Part shown: one piece after another, positions 47,006 through 56,293 of the stretch
Numbering within the stretch: the stretch's first letter is position 1
How the letters are laid out: each line of letters starts with the position of its first letter
Assembly (NCBI RefSeq): GCF_030815485.1
Contig: NZ_JAUSWV010000002.1
Span: 3,844,001-3,908,000, forward strand
Direction: 5' to 3'
Length of the DNA stretch: 64,000 nt
Origin: Streptomyces rishiriensis
GTDB taxonomy: Bacteria; Actinomycetota; Actinomycetes; Streptomycetales; Streptomycetaceae
Notes under the pieces: model-generated
Databases searched by the model: none
What the model was told of the DNA's origin: nothing
The model's input: only the letters and a program-made list of their open reading frames with translations
Translations under genes and position numbers: made by a program

Positions 47006-50000
47006 TCAGTCGAACCAGCGGTCGCGGGCCAGTTCCGCGGTCCGTGACGGGTCCTCCAGCAGGGCGGCGACCTCGAAGCGGCGCGGCCACTGACGCGCCG
47101 CCCAGGCGAGCCCGGCGGCGACGCCCTCCAGGGTCGCGGCGTGCAGGACGCCGTCGTCGGTCAGCCGCCAGTCGATCTCCACGCCGTCGACGACGAGCTC
47201 CTCGTGCTCGACGTACGTGCCGGGCGTGCCCGGCCCGAGCAGCGCCCGCACCGGCTCCGGGACGTCGTGCTCGGCGCCCTCGGAGTCGACCCGTCCGGTC
47301 ACGGACTCGCTCAGGCGCCGCACCTGGAACAGTTCTGCCAGTTCGGCGGCCCGGGCGGGCCGTACCGGAAGCAGCGGCACACCCTCGGTGAACGGCAGCA
47401 GATCGGGCGAGTCGACGACGACCGCGTCGGCAGCGTCCACCACCTCGACCCGCCCGTCGACCACGGCCCGCAGCTCGTCCGGGAGGGTCACCTGCTCGGG
47501 ATCCAACTCGGCCAACGCACCGTAGAGCCCATGCAGTTGGGCGGCCGAGACCGGGCGCTCCGGGTCGGCGAGGCGGTCGAGGAGTTCGGCGGCGCCGCCG
47601 GGCTCGTCGAGGAGCGCGGCCACCGAGGTCCGCACGCCGAGGGCGCGCAGCACCTGCTCGTCGTCGAAGCCGGTGGCATCGGCCTCCTCGTACAGGCCGT
47701 GCAGGAGCGGATCCCCGCCGGCCGCCAGCAGACCCGCCGGCCGCCGGCCGTCGAGCACCGGGTTCCCGCGCAGCCACCAGGCGGTGTACGGCCGGACGAC
47801 CTCATGGGTGCCGTCGGGCAGCAGGATCCGGACGGGCTGGGTGAGGGCGTCCCGCAGGGGCGGCCGGGCGAGCAGCGCGAGCGCCTGGGGCCAGCGGTCC
47901 TCGTCGACGAGGTCGAGATCGCGGACGGCGACCAGCTCGGTGGCGACGGGCGGCACCGGGCTGTCCGGGAACCGGTCGAGGATGTCCTCGCACCACACGT
48001 CGACGGCGTCCAGCAGACCCGCGTCGTCGGGTTCGGCGAAGTCCCCTTCCCGGGGCTCCAGTTCATCCGGATCGAGGACGACGTCGGTGGCGCGGACGAG
48101 TGCGAAGTTCGCGAGGACGCCACAGGCGGCCAGGGGCTGCTCGCCCCACCTCTGCGCCAGTTCGGCGTCCACGAAGGCGAGTTCGTCCTCCCGGACGACG
48201 GCGGCGAACGGGCTGCCCGGCAGCACCAGTTCACCGGCGGGGACGAGTTCCCCCTCCTCGTCGGGCAGCGCGAGGGCGCCGAGCCAGGGCTCGTCGCCGG
48301 GCTCCAGGCCCGCGTCGCGGACCAGCGCCAGCACGGTGTCGGCGAGTTCCTCGGCGTCCGGCGTGTCCTGGTCGTCCCAGGCGCCGCGGTCGTCGTCCAG
48401 GGACGCGGCGACGGCGGCCCGCACCTGCGGGGTGGTCAGGACGGCGCGCGGGGTCGCGGGCAGCGCGCCGAGCTTCTCCAGGAGGGGGTGCGCGGCGTCC
48501 TGGTGGGCGACCTTGAGGCCGAGGCGGGCGAGGATCTCCGGGTCGGGACCGGCCGCGTCCGCCGTGGGCAGCAGCACCTGGCGGGGGCCGATGGTGGTCC
48601 GCCCGTCGGCCAGCGGCACCGGCAGCCCGGAGAGCCGGTCCGGGTCCACACCGGCCAGGCTGTCGTAGAGCCGGTACCACCACTCCGGGTCCTTCTCCAG
48701 ACCGGCCAGCCGGTCCACGGCGTCGGCGAGCGGGATCCGGGCGACCCCGAGAGTGCGCAGCTCGACGCGCCGCTCCAGACCGGCGGGCAGCAGGGTCGGC
48801 AGCACCTCCGCCAGCACCCGCACGGTGTCGGCGCCGGCGCCCTCGACGACCTCGGCGTCCCGCGGACGCAGCGCCTCCGGCAACTCGACCGCGTCCTCGG
48901 CCTCGTCCTCGGGGACGGGCCGGACGGCGGGCGGCAGGAACGCGGTGCGCGGCAGCCGCTCGAGGATCGCCTGGCGCAGCGCCCCGTCGAGCTCCCCCTT
49001 GCCCAGCGGGCCGGGCACGAGGTCGATGATCCCAACGCCCACCGGTCGCCAGCCGGCGAGGAGTCCGGCGTACCCGTCCGCCGCGCGCTGCACCAGGTGG
49101 TCGGTGAGCGGACCCGGGGCGGCGTGCCGGCGGGTGGTGTCGAGCGGGAAGGAGGCGATGAGCAGGGCGGGGACGCCGAGGGGCTCGTCGCTGGGCGTGG
49201 GGGCGTGCACGACGGGGGTCGTGCGGGGGCGGGCGGGCGAACCGTCGTCGTCCACCGGTACGGCCCAGGTGACCGACCAGTGGGGGCGCAGCCGCTCCTC
49301 CACCGGGCGGTCGGCGAGGAGATCGGGTGTGAGGGGGCCGTGCGCGGCGGCGACGCGCCACCGGGTGGTCCCGTCCCGGGTGTCCGTCACGACGGTGAGG
49401 GCGTCGTCGTCGGCGTCGGCGTCCCGGCGCAGGACGCGGGGCGCCTCCTCGCCGATCTCGATCACGACCTCTTCCAGGCCCGGCAGGGCCAGCATGAGCG
49501 CGTCGTCGACGGCGGCGAGAAGACGTTCGGCGAGGTCGGCGGCCGCGGTGTCCCGCAGCGGCAGGATGACGGCCGTGTCGTACGGGTCGGGGGCGGTGCC
49601 CTGGGCGGCGAACGGCAGCCGGAGCAGGGGCACATGCCCGTCCCGGCGCCGGATCTCGTCGCCGAGTCCCGGGCTGTGCCGGGCGGTCTCCGTGGCGAGC
49701 GCGCGGGCCTCGGCGAGGTCCCAGCGGACACCGCCGTGCCGCCCGACGACGGCGGGCTCGTCGGTCACGGCGAGGACGGCCGCGAAGCCGACACCGAACC
49801 GCCCGACGGCCACGGCCGACTGCCGGGCCTCACGCTTGGCGGAGGCGCGGAGGGTGGCGAGCGACTCCACACCGGTGGCGTCCAGGGGTGCGCCGGTGTT
49901 GGCGGCGACGAGGACGCCGTCTCTGAGGGTGAGCCGCAGCCGGCCCGGCACGCCGGCCCTGGCCGCGGCGTCGGCGGCGTTCTGAGCGAGCTCGACGACG

Positions 50001-50161
50001 AGCCGGTCCCGGTACCCGCCGAGGACGAGGTCCTCCTCGGCGTTGGCGTCCTCCCGGAAACGCGCGGGGCTCGTGGCCCAGGCATCCAGCACCCCGCGAC
50101 GCAGGCGGGCCGTGCCGAAGGGGTCCGCGCCCTCGGGTGCCGGCCGCACGAACTTGCTCAC
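47006..50161 (-). CDS. Sacsin/Hsp90-like ATPase-domain protein
   Basis: 1051 residues from GTG 50161, with GAGGAG about 10 nt upstream. The frame stays open far upstream, but through repeats and without a start signal. The N-terminal GHKL ATPase fold is intact: N-box ELAQNAADA (57-65), DGVLVAANTG (81-90) and GRFGVGFAAVLA (near 120). The remaining ~850 acidic, Leu/Asp/Glu-rich residues carry no known domain. Sacsin-like bacterial proteins are suspected chaperones, and some act in phage defence or DNA repair. No partner nuclease or helicase is adjacent. Confidence 0.82.
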   Translation of the reverse strand: MSKFVRPAPEGADPFGTARLRRGVLDAWATSPARFREDANAEEDLVLGGYRDRLVVELAQNAADAAARAGVPGRLRLTLRDGVLVAANTGAPLDATGVESLATLRASAKREARQSAVAVGRFGVGFAAVLAVTDEPAVVGRHGGVRWDLAEARALATETARHSPGLGDEIRRRDGHVPLLRLPFAAQGTAPDPYDTAVILPLRDTAAADLAERLLAAVDDALMLALPGLEEVVIEIGEEAPRVLRRDADADDDALTVVTDTRDGTTRWRVAAAHGPLTPDLLADRPVEERLRPHWSVTWAVPVDDDGSPARPRTTPVVHAPTPSDEPLGVPALLIASFPLDTTRRHAAPGPLTDHLVQRAADGYAGLLAGWRPVGVGIIDLVPGPLGKGELDGALRQAILERLPRTAFLPPAVRPVPEDEAEDAVELPEALRPRDAEVVEGAGADTVRVLAEVLPTLLPAGLERRVELRTLGVARIPLADAVDRLAGLEKDPEWWYRLYDSLAGVDPDRLSGLPVPLADGRTTIGPRQVLLPTADAAGPDPEILARLGLKVAHQDAAHPLLEKLGALPATPRAVLTTPQVRAAVAASLDDDRGAWDDQDTPDAEELADTVLALVRDAGLEPGDEPWLGALALPDEEGELVPAGELVLPGSPFAAVVREDELAFVDAELAQRWGEQPLAACGVLANFALVRATDVVLDPDELEPREGDFAEPDDAGLLDAVDVWCEDILDRFPDSPVPPVATELVAVRDLDLVDEDRWPQALALLARPPLRDALTQPVRILLPDGTHEVVRPYTAWWLRGNPVLDGRRPAGLLAAGGDPLLHGLYEEADATGFDDEQVLRALGVRTSVAALLDEPGGAAELLDRLADPERPVSAAQLHGLYGALAELDPEQVTLPDELRAVVDGRVEVVDAADAVVVDSPDLLPFTEGVPLLPVRPARAAELAELFQVRRLSESVTGRVDSEGAEHDVPEPVRALLGPGTPGTYVEHEELVVDGVEIDWRLTDDGVLHAATLEGVAAGLAWAARQWPRRFEVAALLEDPSRTAELARDRWFD

Positions 50162-50769
50162 GATCACTCTCCTCATCGGCGTGGGCTCGAAGGTACCGCG
50201 CGCCGAAGCACCGACAGAACGCCCCACGGCCCCACACCGGAACCCCGGGCCACCCCACATCACAATCCCACAACAACTGCCTTCCGCCGCCCCCGAGACC
50301 CCGCCGGGAGCCCCACGAAGCACACCGGGCGACGGTTCCGAAGTGGCACGGAAGGCGGGCCCCGGACCGACCTCGGCAGGGACCCGGGTCACCCAGGAAA
50401 AGCCTGGTCGGTCCTGCGGAGCGCCGAGATGACCGCCGGTAGAGCGGCGACGGGCACCCCGAGGAACCGGTGCAGGCCCCTGAGAAGCAGGGGCAGGCCC
50501 CCGGGGGCCGGGACGGGCCCCCGAGGAACCGGGGCAGGCGCCCGAGAAGCATGGGCAGGTCCCGGGGGCCGGGACGGGGCCCTGAGGAACCAGGACGGGC
50601 ACCCCGAGGACCCGGAGCGGGCACCCCGAGGCCCCGGAGCGGGCCCCCAGGGAACCAGGACGGGCACCCCGAGGAACCGGGGCAGGCACCCGAGAAGCAG
50701 GGGCAGGTCCCGGGGGCCGGGACGGGGCCCTGAGGAACCAGGACCGGTACGCCGAGGGGCCTGGTGGGG
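50162..50769. other. Intergenic region dominated by a 21-bp minisatellite
   Basis: 608 bp between the sacsin-like and DUF3027 genes. 50162-50438 must contain the sacsin-like promoter and shows no gene. 50440-50755 is repetitive (separate entry). Frames crossing the repeats lack start signals. Confidence 0.55.
50440..50755. repeat. 21-bp minisatellite, about 14 degenerate copies
   Basis: Units are of the type GAGGAACCGGGGCAGGCACCC, GAGAAGCAGGGGCAGGTCCCG and GGGGCCGGGACGGGGCCCT. The same order of unit types recurs (near 50523-50600 and 50671-50740), so a larger block was also duplicated. A 21-bp unit keeps frame (7 codons). Confidence 0.75.
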
Positions 50770-51732
50770 CTAGGAGTGGCCCAGTTCTGCTGTGTCCGTG
50801 TCCGGTTTCTCCGGGACGGAGCCCGAGTCGGCGGCCGGGCGGAGCGGGAACGGGTCGACGCGGGTCTCGTCGATCACCGGCGGTGCCGGCCGCGGCGGCG
50901 TCGGCATGACCGCCGCCTCCGAGTGGCCGCCGCAGCCGTACGCCAGGGAGACCACCCGGCCGTCGGCCGGGGAGAACTCGTTGGCACAGACGCCGAAGGC
51001 CTGACCGAGGGAGCCGCCGATGGGCGTGAGGAAACCGCAGCTCACGCACGATGCGGGGGCCGCCTGGGCCATGGGCGTCTTGGGGCCGAAGCCGTCCTCC
51101 CAGCGATCGGCCGCGGTGTGCAGGCCGTAGCGGGAGAGGACCCGGGCGCGACGCAGGCCCAGTTCCTCGGCGACCGCCGCGATGGTGCCCCGGCGCGGAG
51201 CCGCCGGGAGGGCCGCGGGCGGGGCCGGCGTCACCTCCGCGTCCTCCGCCTCCACCAGCTCGGCCATCTCCTCGGAGAGGGGCGAGTTCGGCGTCGGCTC
51301 GTCCGAGTCGAAGTAGCCCGGCTGAAGGCGCGGATCGTCCTCGCCGGTGTACCCGGGCTCCAGACGCAGGTCCTCCGCGTCCGTGGGAAGGAGGTCGCCC
51401 GGACCCATGTCGCCGGGGCGCAGGCGGTCGCTCCACGGAACCCATTCGGGGGCCAGGACCGCGTCCGGGCCGGGCAGCAGGACGACCTCGTCGAGCGTGA
51501 CGGTCTTGGCGCGGGAGGCCCGTGCCACGGTCGCCGCCCAGCGCCAGCCGCGGTAGCCCAGTTCCTTGCACTCGAAGTAGTGGGTGACCACCCGGTCGCC
51601 CTCGGAGACGAATCCCGCATGCTCACCGACCACGCCGGGGGCGGCTGCCTCCTCGGCTGCGGCGCGTGCGAGGTCGACGGCCTCGGCGCACAGGCGGTCG
51701 GGGGTGCGGCTTCGCGTGGTCGCTGCGCTCAC
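50770..51732 (-). CDS. DUF3027 protein
   Basis: 320 residues from GTG 51732. The first half has VVTHYFECKELGYRGWRWA and the long acidic centre (TPNSPLSEEMAELVEAEDAE). Near the C-terminus, CVSCGFLTPIGGSLGQAFGV, CANEFSPADGR and YGCGG carry four Cys that could bind zinc, with GGxLGxxFGxCAN typical of the actinobacterial DUF3027 family. The function is unknown; conservation in actinomycetes and the zinc-like cluster suggest a nucleic-acid or protein-binding role (inference). It is divergent from the MFS gene. Confidence 0.75.
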   Translation of the reverse strand: MSAATTRSRTPDRLCAEAVDLARAAAEEAAAPGVVGEHAGFVSEGDRVVTHYFECKELGYRGWRWAATVARASRAKTVTLDEVVLLPGPDAVLAPEWVPWSDRLRPGDMGPGDLLPTDAEDLRLEPGYTGEDDPRLQPGYFDSDEPTPNSPLSEEMAELVEAEDAEVTPAPPAALPAAPRRGTIAAVAEELGLRRARVLSRYGLHTAADRWEDGFGPKTPMAQAAPASCVSCGFLTPIGGSLGQAFGVCANEFSPADGRVVSLAYGCGGHSEAAVMPTPPRPAPPVIDETRVDPFPLRPAADSGSVPEKPDTDTAELGHS

Positions 51733-52118
51733 AGGTATCGCTTCTCTCCTACGCCGTCTCTCGGTGCGCCGGCCTGAAGGCGGCGGGTGCGGACGGAGCG
51801 GCTGGGGGTACCTCCCAGGCTCTTGAGCACTGGGGGAGGGCCGCGTCGACGTCCGCGCCCGATCGCGCTCGGGCGCACCTGCTGTCATCCATTCTGCGGG
51901 ATGGCCGGGAGGCGCGCGGCCGAGAACAATCGCCACGGCGCGCTACGCACGCTACCTGCTCGCGGACGCTCGGCCTACACCGACGGGACGTTTCCCGCTC
52001 ACAGAAGCCGCCGAACCGGCGCCGAACACCCTCCGGACGCGCCCGGCGCGCGGACGATCACACGCCCATACGCGCGGTAACCGCACTACGTACCGCTTTT
52101 CCGGGGCACTATGACGGG
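51733..52118. other. Divergent region DUF3027 / MFS with a Streptomyces palindromic repeat
   Basis: 386 bp without a gene. At 51802-51839 the sequence CTGGGGGTACCTCCCAG with a following CTGGGGGAGG forms an imperfect hairpin of a kind I recall as very common between Streptomyces genes. CACTAT (52107-52112) is the likely -10 of the MFS gene, ending 6 nt before its GTG. Confidence 0.5.
51802..51839. repeat. REP-like palindromic element (TACCTCCCAG...CTGGGGGAGG)
   Basis: Imperfect stem CCTCCCAG/CTGGGGGAGG with an 11-nt loop containing TCTTGAGCA. The form resembles a dispersed intergenic Streptomyces repeat. Confidence 0.45.
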
Positions 52119-53552
52119 GTGGCAGCCGCGAGGACACCCCAGGACGCCACCGGTACCGGTGCGACGAAGGGGAACAAGGGGAGGAGCCGGGTGAGCGGTT
52201 CGGGCCGGATGAGCGGGTCCGTCCGCGCGGTCGGCCGTGCCCTGCACTTCCCGTTCACCGGCGCCGCCCGCGGAATCCGCAAGGCCACCCACGCGCACGG
52301 CGCCGGCGAGTCCGGCCTCGGCAAGCTGATCGAGCTGCACGGCGTGAACGGCGCCGGCGATGTCATGATCACCATCGCGCTCGCCTCCACCGTGTTCTTC
52401 TCGGTGCCCACCGACGAGGCCCGTGGGCGCGTCGCGCTGTACCTCGCCATCACCATGGCCCCCTTCACCGTCCTCGCCCCCGTCATCGGCCCGCTCCTCG
52501 ACCGGCTCCCGCACGGGCGGCGCGCAGCGATGGCCGGGGCCATGCTCGCCCGGGCGCTCCTCGCGCTCGTGCTGTCCGGCGCCGTCGTCACCGGCAGCAT
52601 CGAGATGTATCCGGCCGCGCTCGGGGTGCTCGTCGCCTCCAAGGCGTACGGGGTGGTCAGAAGCGCCGTCGTACCCCGGCTGCTGCCGCCCCGGTTCTCC
52701 CTGGTCAGGGCCAACTCGCGGGTCACCCTCGGCGGCCTCCTCGCCACCGGTATCGCCGCGCCCGTGGGGGCGGGACTCCAGGCCCTCGGGCCGCGCTATC
52801 CCCTCTACGGCGCCTTCGTGATCTTCGTGGCCGGTACCTTCCTGTCCTTCTCGCTGCCCCGCAAGGTCGACTCCGCCAAGGGCGAGGCCGTGGCGCTGCT
52901 CGCCGCCGACGAGCAGCACCTGCACGGGCCGCACCGGCAGCCGGTGAAGCGCCCGGGTCTCAGGACCGTCGGCATCGCCGTCACGCACGCCCTCGGCGCC
53001 AACGCGGCCCTGCGCTGGCTGTCCGGGTTCCTGACCTTCTTCCTGGCGTTCCTGCTGCGCGAGCACCCGCTGACCGGGCAGAGCGCGGCCGTGTCGCTGG
53101 GCATGGTGGCGGTGTCGGCGGGCGTGGGCAACGCGCTCGGCACGGCGGTGGGGGCGTGGCTGCGGTCCAAGGCCCCGGAGTTGATCATCGTGACGGTCGT
53201 CGCGGTCGTGCTGGGCGCGGCGATCGTCGCCGCGGCGTTCTTCGGGGCGTTCCTGGTGGCGTGCATGGCGGCGGTCGCCGGGTTCTCGCAGGCCCTGGCC
53301 AAGCTGTCGCTGGACGCGCTGATCCAGCGGGACGTGCCCGAGCTGGTGCGCACCTCGGCGTTCGCCCGCTCGGAGACGCTGCTCCAGGTCTGCTGGGTGT
53401 TCGGCGGCGCGGTCGGCATCGTGATGCCGCTGAACGGCGCGCTGGGCCTGTCGGTGGCCGCCGCGGTGGTCGCGCTGGGCTGGCTGACCACGGTCCGCGG
53501 TCTGCTGTCCTCGGTGCGGCACGGGAGCGGTGCGAAGCCTCGCGTGGCGTAA
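52119..53552 (+). CDS. MFS transporter
   Basis: 477 residues from GTG 52119 (leaderless geometry with CACTAT). A ~70-residue polar N-terminus precedes twelve hydrophobic helices. GPLLDRLPHGRRAAM corresponds to the conserved MFS loop 2-3, and ARSETLLQVCWVFGGAVGIV lies in the C-terminal half. There is no neighbour regulator, and the substrate cannot be deduced. It is followed at 74 bp by the DUF2771 lipoprotein gene in the same direction. Confidence 0.87.
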   Translation: MAAARTPQDATGTGATKGNKGRSRVSGSGRMSGSVRAVGRALHFPFTGAARGIRKATHAHGAGESGLGKLIELHGVNGAGDVMITIALASTVFFSVPTDEARGRVALYLAITMAPFTVLAPVIGPLLDRLPHGRRAAMAGAMLARALLALVLSGAVVTGSIEMYPAALGVLVASKAYGVVRSAVVPRLLPPRFSLVRANSRVTLGGLLATGIAAPVGAGLQALGPRYPLYGAFVIFVAGTFLSFSLPRKVDSAKGEAVALLAADEQHLHGPHRQPVKRPGLRTVGIAVTHALGANAALRWLSGFLTFFLAFLLREHPLTGQSAAVSLGMVAVSAGVGNALGTAVGAWLRSKAPELIIVTVVAVVLGAAIVAAAFFGAFLVACMAAVAGFSQALAKLSLDALIQRDVPELVRTSAFARSETLLQVCWVFGGAVGIVMPLNGALGLSVAAAVVALGWLTTVRGLLSSVRHGSGAKPRVA

Positions 53553-53626
53553 CCGCGTGGCCCGACACACAGCCTCGCCGCCCCCCACGTAAAGAGAGGG
53601 CTGGGCGTGCCCGATAGCCTTCCGCC

Positions 53627-54139
53627 ATGACCACGATGCCCCGCGGCGGAGCCGCTGATGTACCTGGCGTTGCGCGACGCCGCCGCGTCGTCGCCGCCGC
53701 CGGCGCCGTTTGTGCCGGACTGCTCGTCCTGTCGGCCTGCGACAAGCCGACCCCGCTGTCCACGATCACCGTCGGCCACACCTCGGTCAGCGCCGAGGCC
53801 ACCTGTGGCGGGGAGCGCGACACCCTCCAGGCCGCCGCGCTGACCAAGTGCCTCGCGGACAAGGACATCGAGTCGATCACCGTCGACCCGGACGAGACCG
53901 TCCGCTTCGGCGTCGACCCCGACGTGGCCGACAAGCGCTGGACGATCCTGATGAACGGTCAGCCGCTCACCGAGGACAGCGACAAGACCTACCGCACGAT
54001 CCCGGGCAGCGTGTTCTTCAACGCCCAGTACGGCGCCCAGGGCGACTCCACCCTCGTCTCCATCAAGGCAGGCGACGGCAAGAAGGACAGCCAGGCGGTG
54101 ACCGGCCTGTGGTCGTTCAAGCTCAAGAAGGACGACTGA
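53627..54139 (+). CDS. DUF2771 lipoprotein
   Basis: 170 residues from ATG 53627. TAGCCT ends 6 nt upstream (leaderless). The lipobox LSAC near residue 35-38, after a basic N-terminus and hydrophobic stretch, predicts a lipid-anchored surface protein. The mature domain is small and beta-rich with two further Cys (CGGERD, KCLADKD). The length and sequence agree with the actinobacterial DUF2771 family, of unknown function. Its stop overlaps the apparent mqnB start, so it is coupled to menaquinone synthesis genes, although a lipoprotein role there is not known. Confidence 0.82.
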   Translation: MTTMPRGGAADVPGVARRRRVVAAAGAVCAGLLVLSACDKPTPLSTITVGHTSVSAEATCGGERDTLQAAALTKCLADKDIESITVDPDETVRFGVDPDVADKRWTILMNGQPLTEDSDKTYRTIPGSVFFNAQYGAQGDSTLVSIKAGDGKKDSQAVTGLWSFKLKKDD

Positions 54140-54858
54140 CCACGTCCCGTACCCGCGTCCTCGTGGCCACCGCGGTCCCCGCCGAGCGGGACGCGGTGGC
54201 CCGGGCGCTGCCCGGGTCCGGCCCCGAGGTGCGCCTGCCCGGTGCGATCCTGCACCGCGCGGGCGAGTCCTGCGACCTGCTCGCCGCCGGGGTCGGCCCG
54301 GCCCTGGCCGCCGCCTCCGTCTCGGCGGCCCTCACGGCCGCCGCGCTGGGGGGCGACCCCTACGGCCTGGTCGTCTCGACGGGCATCGCCGGCGGCTTCG
54401 CGCCCGCCGCCCCCGTCGGTTCGCTGGTCCTCGCCGACGAGATCACCGCCGCCGACCTGGGCGCCGAGACCGCCGACGGCTTCCTGCCCGTCACCGAGCT
54501 GGGCTTCGGCACCGTCACCCACCGTCCGCCCGCGTCCCTCGTACGAGAGGCCGCGGCCGCCACCGGGGCCCTGACCGGCGTCGTCCTGACCGTCTCGACG
54601 GTCACCGGCAGCGCCGCCCGGGCCGCCGCCCTCCGCGCACTGCACCCGCGCGCCCTGGCCGAGGCGATGGAGGGCTTCGGGGTCGCCGAGGCCGCCGCCG
54701 CGCACGGCGTGCCCGTGCTGGAGATCCGCGCGGTCTCGAACCCCGTCGGCCCCCGCGACCGCGACGCCTGGCGCATCGGCACGGCGCTCGCCGCCCTGAC
54801 CACGGCCTTCGGGAAGCTCACACCCGTCCTGGAGAGTTGGAACCCACATGACCGGTGA
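54136..54858 (+). CDS. mqnB: Futalosine hydrolase
   Basis: 240 residues if translation begins at CTG 54136, inside the DUF2771 stop (CTGA overlap), with AAGGA a few nt upstream. The first ATG/GTG would delete the first strand (RVLVATAVPAERDAV), which the fold needs. The nucleoside-phosphorylase-like signatures are VVSTGIAGGF near 75-84, MEGFGVAEAAAAHGVPVLEIR (split) and SNPVGPRD. It removes hypoxanthine from futalosine in the futalosine route to menaquinone. mqnD follows with an 11-bp overlap, as in S. coelicolor. Confidence 0.93.
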   Translation: MTTSRTRVLVATAVPAERDAVARALPGSGPEVRLPGAILHRAGESCDLLAAGVGPALAAASVSAALTAAALGGDPYGLVVSTGIAGGFAPAAPVGSLVLADEITAADLGAETADGFLPVTELGFGTVTHRPPASLVREAAAATGALTGVVLTVSTVTGSAARAAALRALHPRALAEAMEGFGVAEAAAAHGVPVLEIRAVSNPVGPRDRDAWRIGTALAALTTAFGKLTPVLESWNPHDR

Positions 54859-55696
54859 CGATCTGAAGATCGCGTACTCGCCCTGCCCCAACGACACGTT
54901 CGTCTTCGACGCCCTCGCCCACGGCCGTGTGCCGGGCGCACCCGGGTTCGACGTGACGTTCGCGGACATCGACATCACCAACGGCATGGCCGAGCGCGGC
55001 GAGTTCGACGTGCTGAAGGTGTCGTACGCCGTGCTGCCGTACGTCCTGGACCGGTACGCGCTGCTCCCGTGCGGGGGCGCGCTGGGCCGGGGCTGCGGCC
55101 CGCTGGTGCTGACGAGGGAGGCCGGGCTCGAACTGACCGGCCGTACGGTCGCCGTACCGTCCGAGAAGTCGACGGCGTACCTGCTGTTCCGGCTCTGGGC
55201 GGCGGAGACGGTCCCGGAGGGCGTCGGCGAGATCGTCGTCATGCCGTTCCACGAGATCATGCCGGCCGTGCGGGACGGGAAGGTCGACGCGGGGCTGGTG
55301 ATCCACGAGGCCCGCTTCACCTACCGCGACTACGGGCTGCACAAGCTCGCGGACATGGGCGAACACTGGGAGGCCACGACCGGCCTGCCGATCCCGCTCG
55401 GCGCCATCATCGCCAAGCGCTCGCTGGGCGGGCAGACCCTCGCCGGGCTCGCCGACTCGATCCGCGCCTCCGTGCGCGCCGCCTGGGACGCCCCGGAGGT
55501 CTCCCGTCCGTACGTCATGGAACACGCTCAGGAAATGGACCCGTCCGTCGCCGACCAGCACATCGGTCTGTACGTCAACGAGTTCACGGCGGACCTGGGC
55601 GAGGACGGCTATGCGGCGGTCAGGGGATTGCTGACCCGCGCGGCGGCCGAGGGGCTGTTGCCGCCCCTCGGCCCGGACGCGCTCGCTTTCCCGTGA
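54848..55696 (+). CDS. mqnD: 1,4-dihydroxy-6-naphthoate synthase
   Basis: 282 residues from ATG 54848, overlapping mqnB by 11 bp. The periplasmic-binding-protein fold is adapted to catalysis: IAYSPCPNDTFVFDALAHG (8-26), VLKVSYAVLPYV, PSEKSTAYLLFRLW, and GLVIHEARFTYRDYGL with the catalytic His. It converts the cyclic dehypoxanthine futalosine intermediate to 1,4-dihydroxy-6-naphthoate in menaquinone synthesis. It is convergent with the cold-shock gene. Confidence 0.96.
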   Translation: MTGDDLKIAYSPCPNDTFVFDALAHGRVPGAPGFDVTFADIDITNGMAERGEFDVLKVSYAVLPYVLDRYALLPCGGALGRGCGPLVLTREAGLELTGRTVAVPSEKSTAYLLFRLWAAETVPEGVGEIVVMPFHEIMPAVRDGKVDAGLVIHEARFTYRDYGLHKLADMGEHWEATTGLPIPLGAIIAKRSLGGQTLAGLADSIRASVRAAWDAPEVSRPYVMEHAQEMDPSVADQHIGLYVNEFTADLGEDGYAAVRGLLTRAAAEGLLPPLGPDALAFP

Positions 55697-55727
55697 CGGC
55701 TGCGGATTCGCCTGAGGCCGGTACCGG

Positions 55728-56111
55728 TCAGACGTCCAACTGGTCGGCGACCGCGCGCAGCAGACCGGCGATCTGCTTGCCGGAGGTCTTCTCCGGGTAA
55801 CGGCCCTTCTCGAGCATCGGGGTGATGTTCTCGAGGAGGGTGGTCAAGTCCTGGACGATGGAGGCCAGTTCGTCGGGCTTCTTGCGCTGTGCGGCGGCGA
55901 CCGAGGGGGTCGGGTCGAGAACGACGACGGAGAGCGCCTGGTCGCCGCGCTGTCCGGCGACGACGCCGAACTCCACTCGCTGGCCCGGCTTCAGCGCCTC
56001 GACTCCGGCAGGCAGGACGGAGGAATGGACGAAGACGTCACCGCCGTCGTCACGGGAGAGAAAGCCGAAGCCCTTCTCGGTGTTGAACCATTTGACCTTG
56101 CCGGTAGGCAC
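55728..56111 (-). CDS. Cold-shock domain protein with C-terminal extension
   Basis: 127 residues from GTG 56111, with GAGGACA just upstream. The cold-shock domain (1-67) begins PTGKVKWFNTEKGFGFLSRD, with RNP1-like GFGFL and RNP2-like VFVHSSV nucleic-acid-binding motifs. Unlike canonical Csp (~67 residues), a ~60-residue helical tail follows (KKPDELASIVQDLTTLLENI ... LLRAVADQLDV), known in the longer actinobacterial CspD-like proteins and likely used for oligomerisation or partner binding. It is an RNA chaperone by family. Confidence 0.92.
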   Translation of the reverse strand: MPTGKVKWFNTEKGFGFLSRDDGGDVFVHSSVLPAGVEALKPGQRVEFGVVAGQRGDQALSVVVLDPTPSVAAAQRKKPDELASIVQDLTTLLENITPMLEKGRYPEKTSGKQIAGLLRAVADQLDV

Positions 56112-56293
56112 GTCTGTCCTCGTCCTCGTACTCGTCGGAAAGCTGCTTCCCGAACTCCGAAACAGCTCTGAACGGCTCTGGATAGCACTCGGGCGGGTCG
56201 ACCACGACCCGCCGGTACCAAGGCTAATGGTCTTCGGGCCGGTGACAAGACGTCCCCCGGTTGTTCCTTCGCGCAGGGAACTACCCTGGTCCG

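Noticed and set aside
50162-51571. N-terminal extension of the sacsin-like protein through the minisatellite (frame open to 51571)
   Set aside because: The extension crosses repeats and the antisense of DUF3027 and has no SD. GTG 50161 has a good SD and gives the normal GHKL start.
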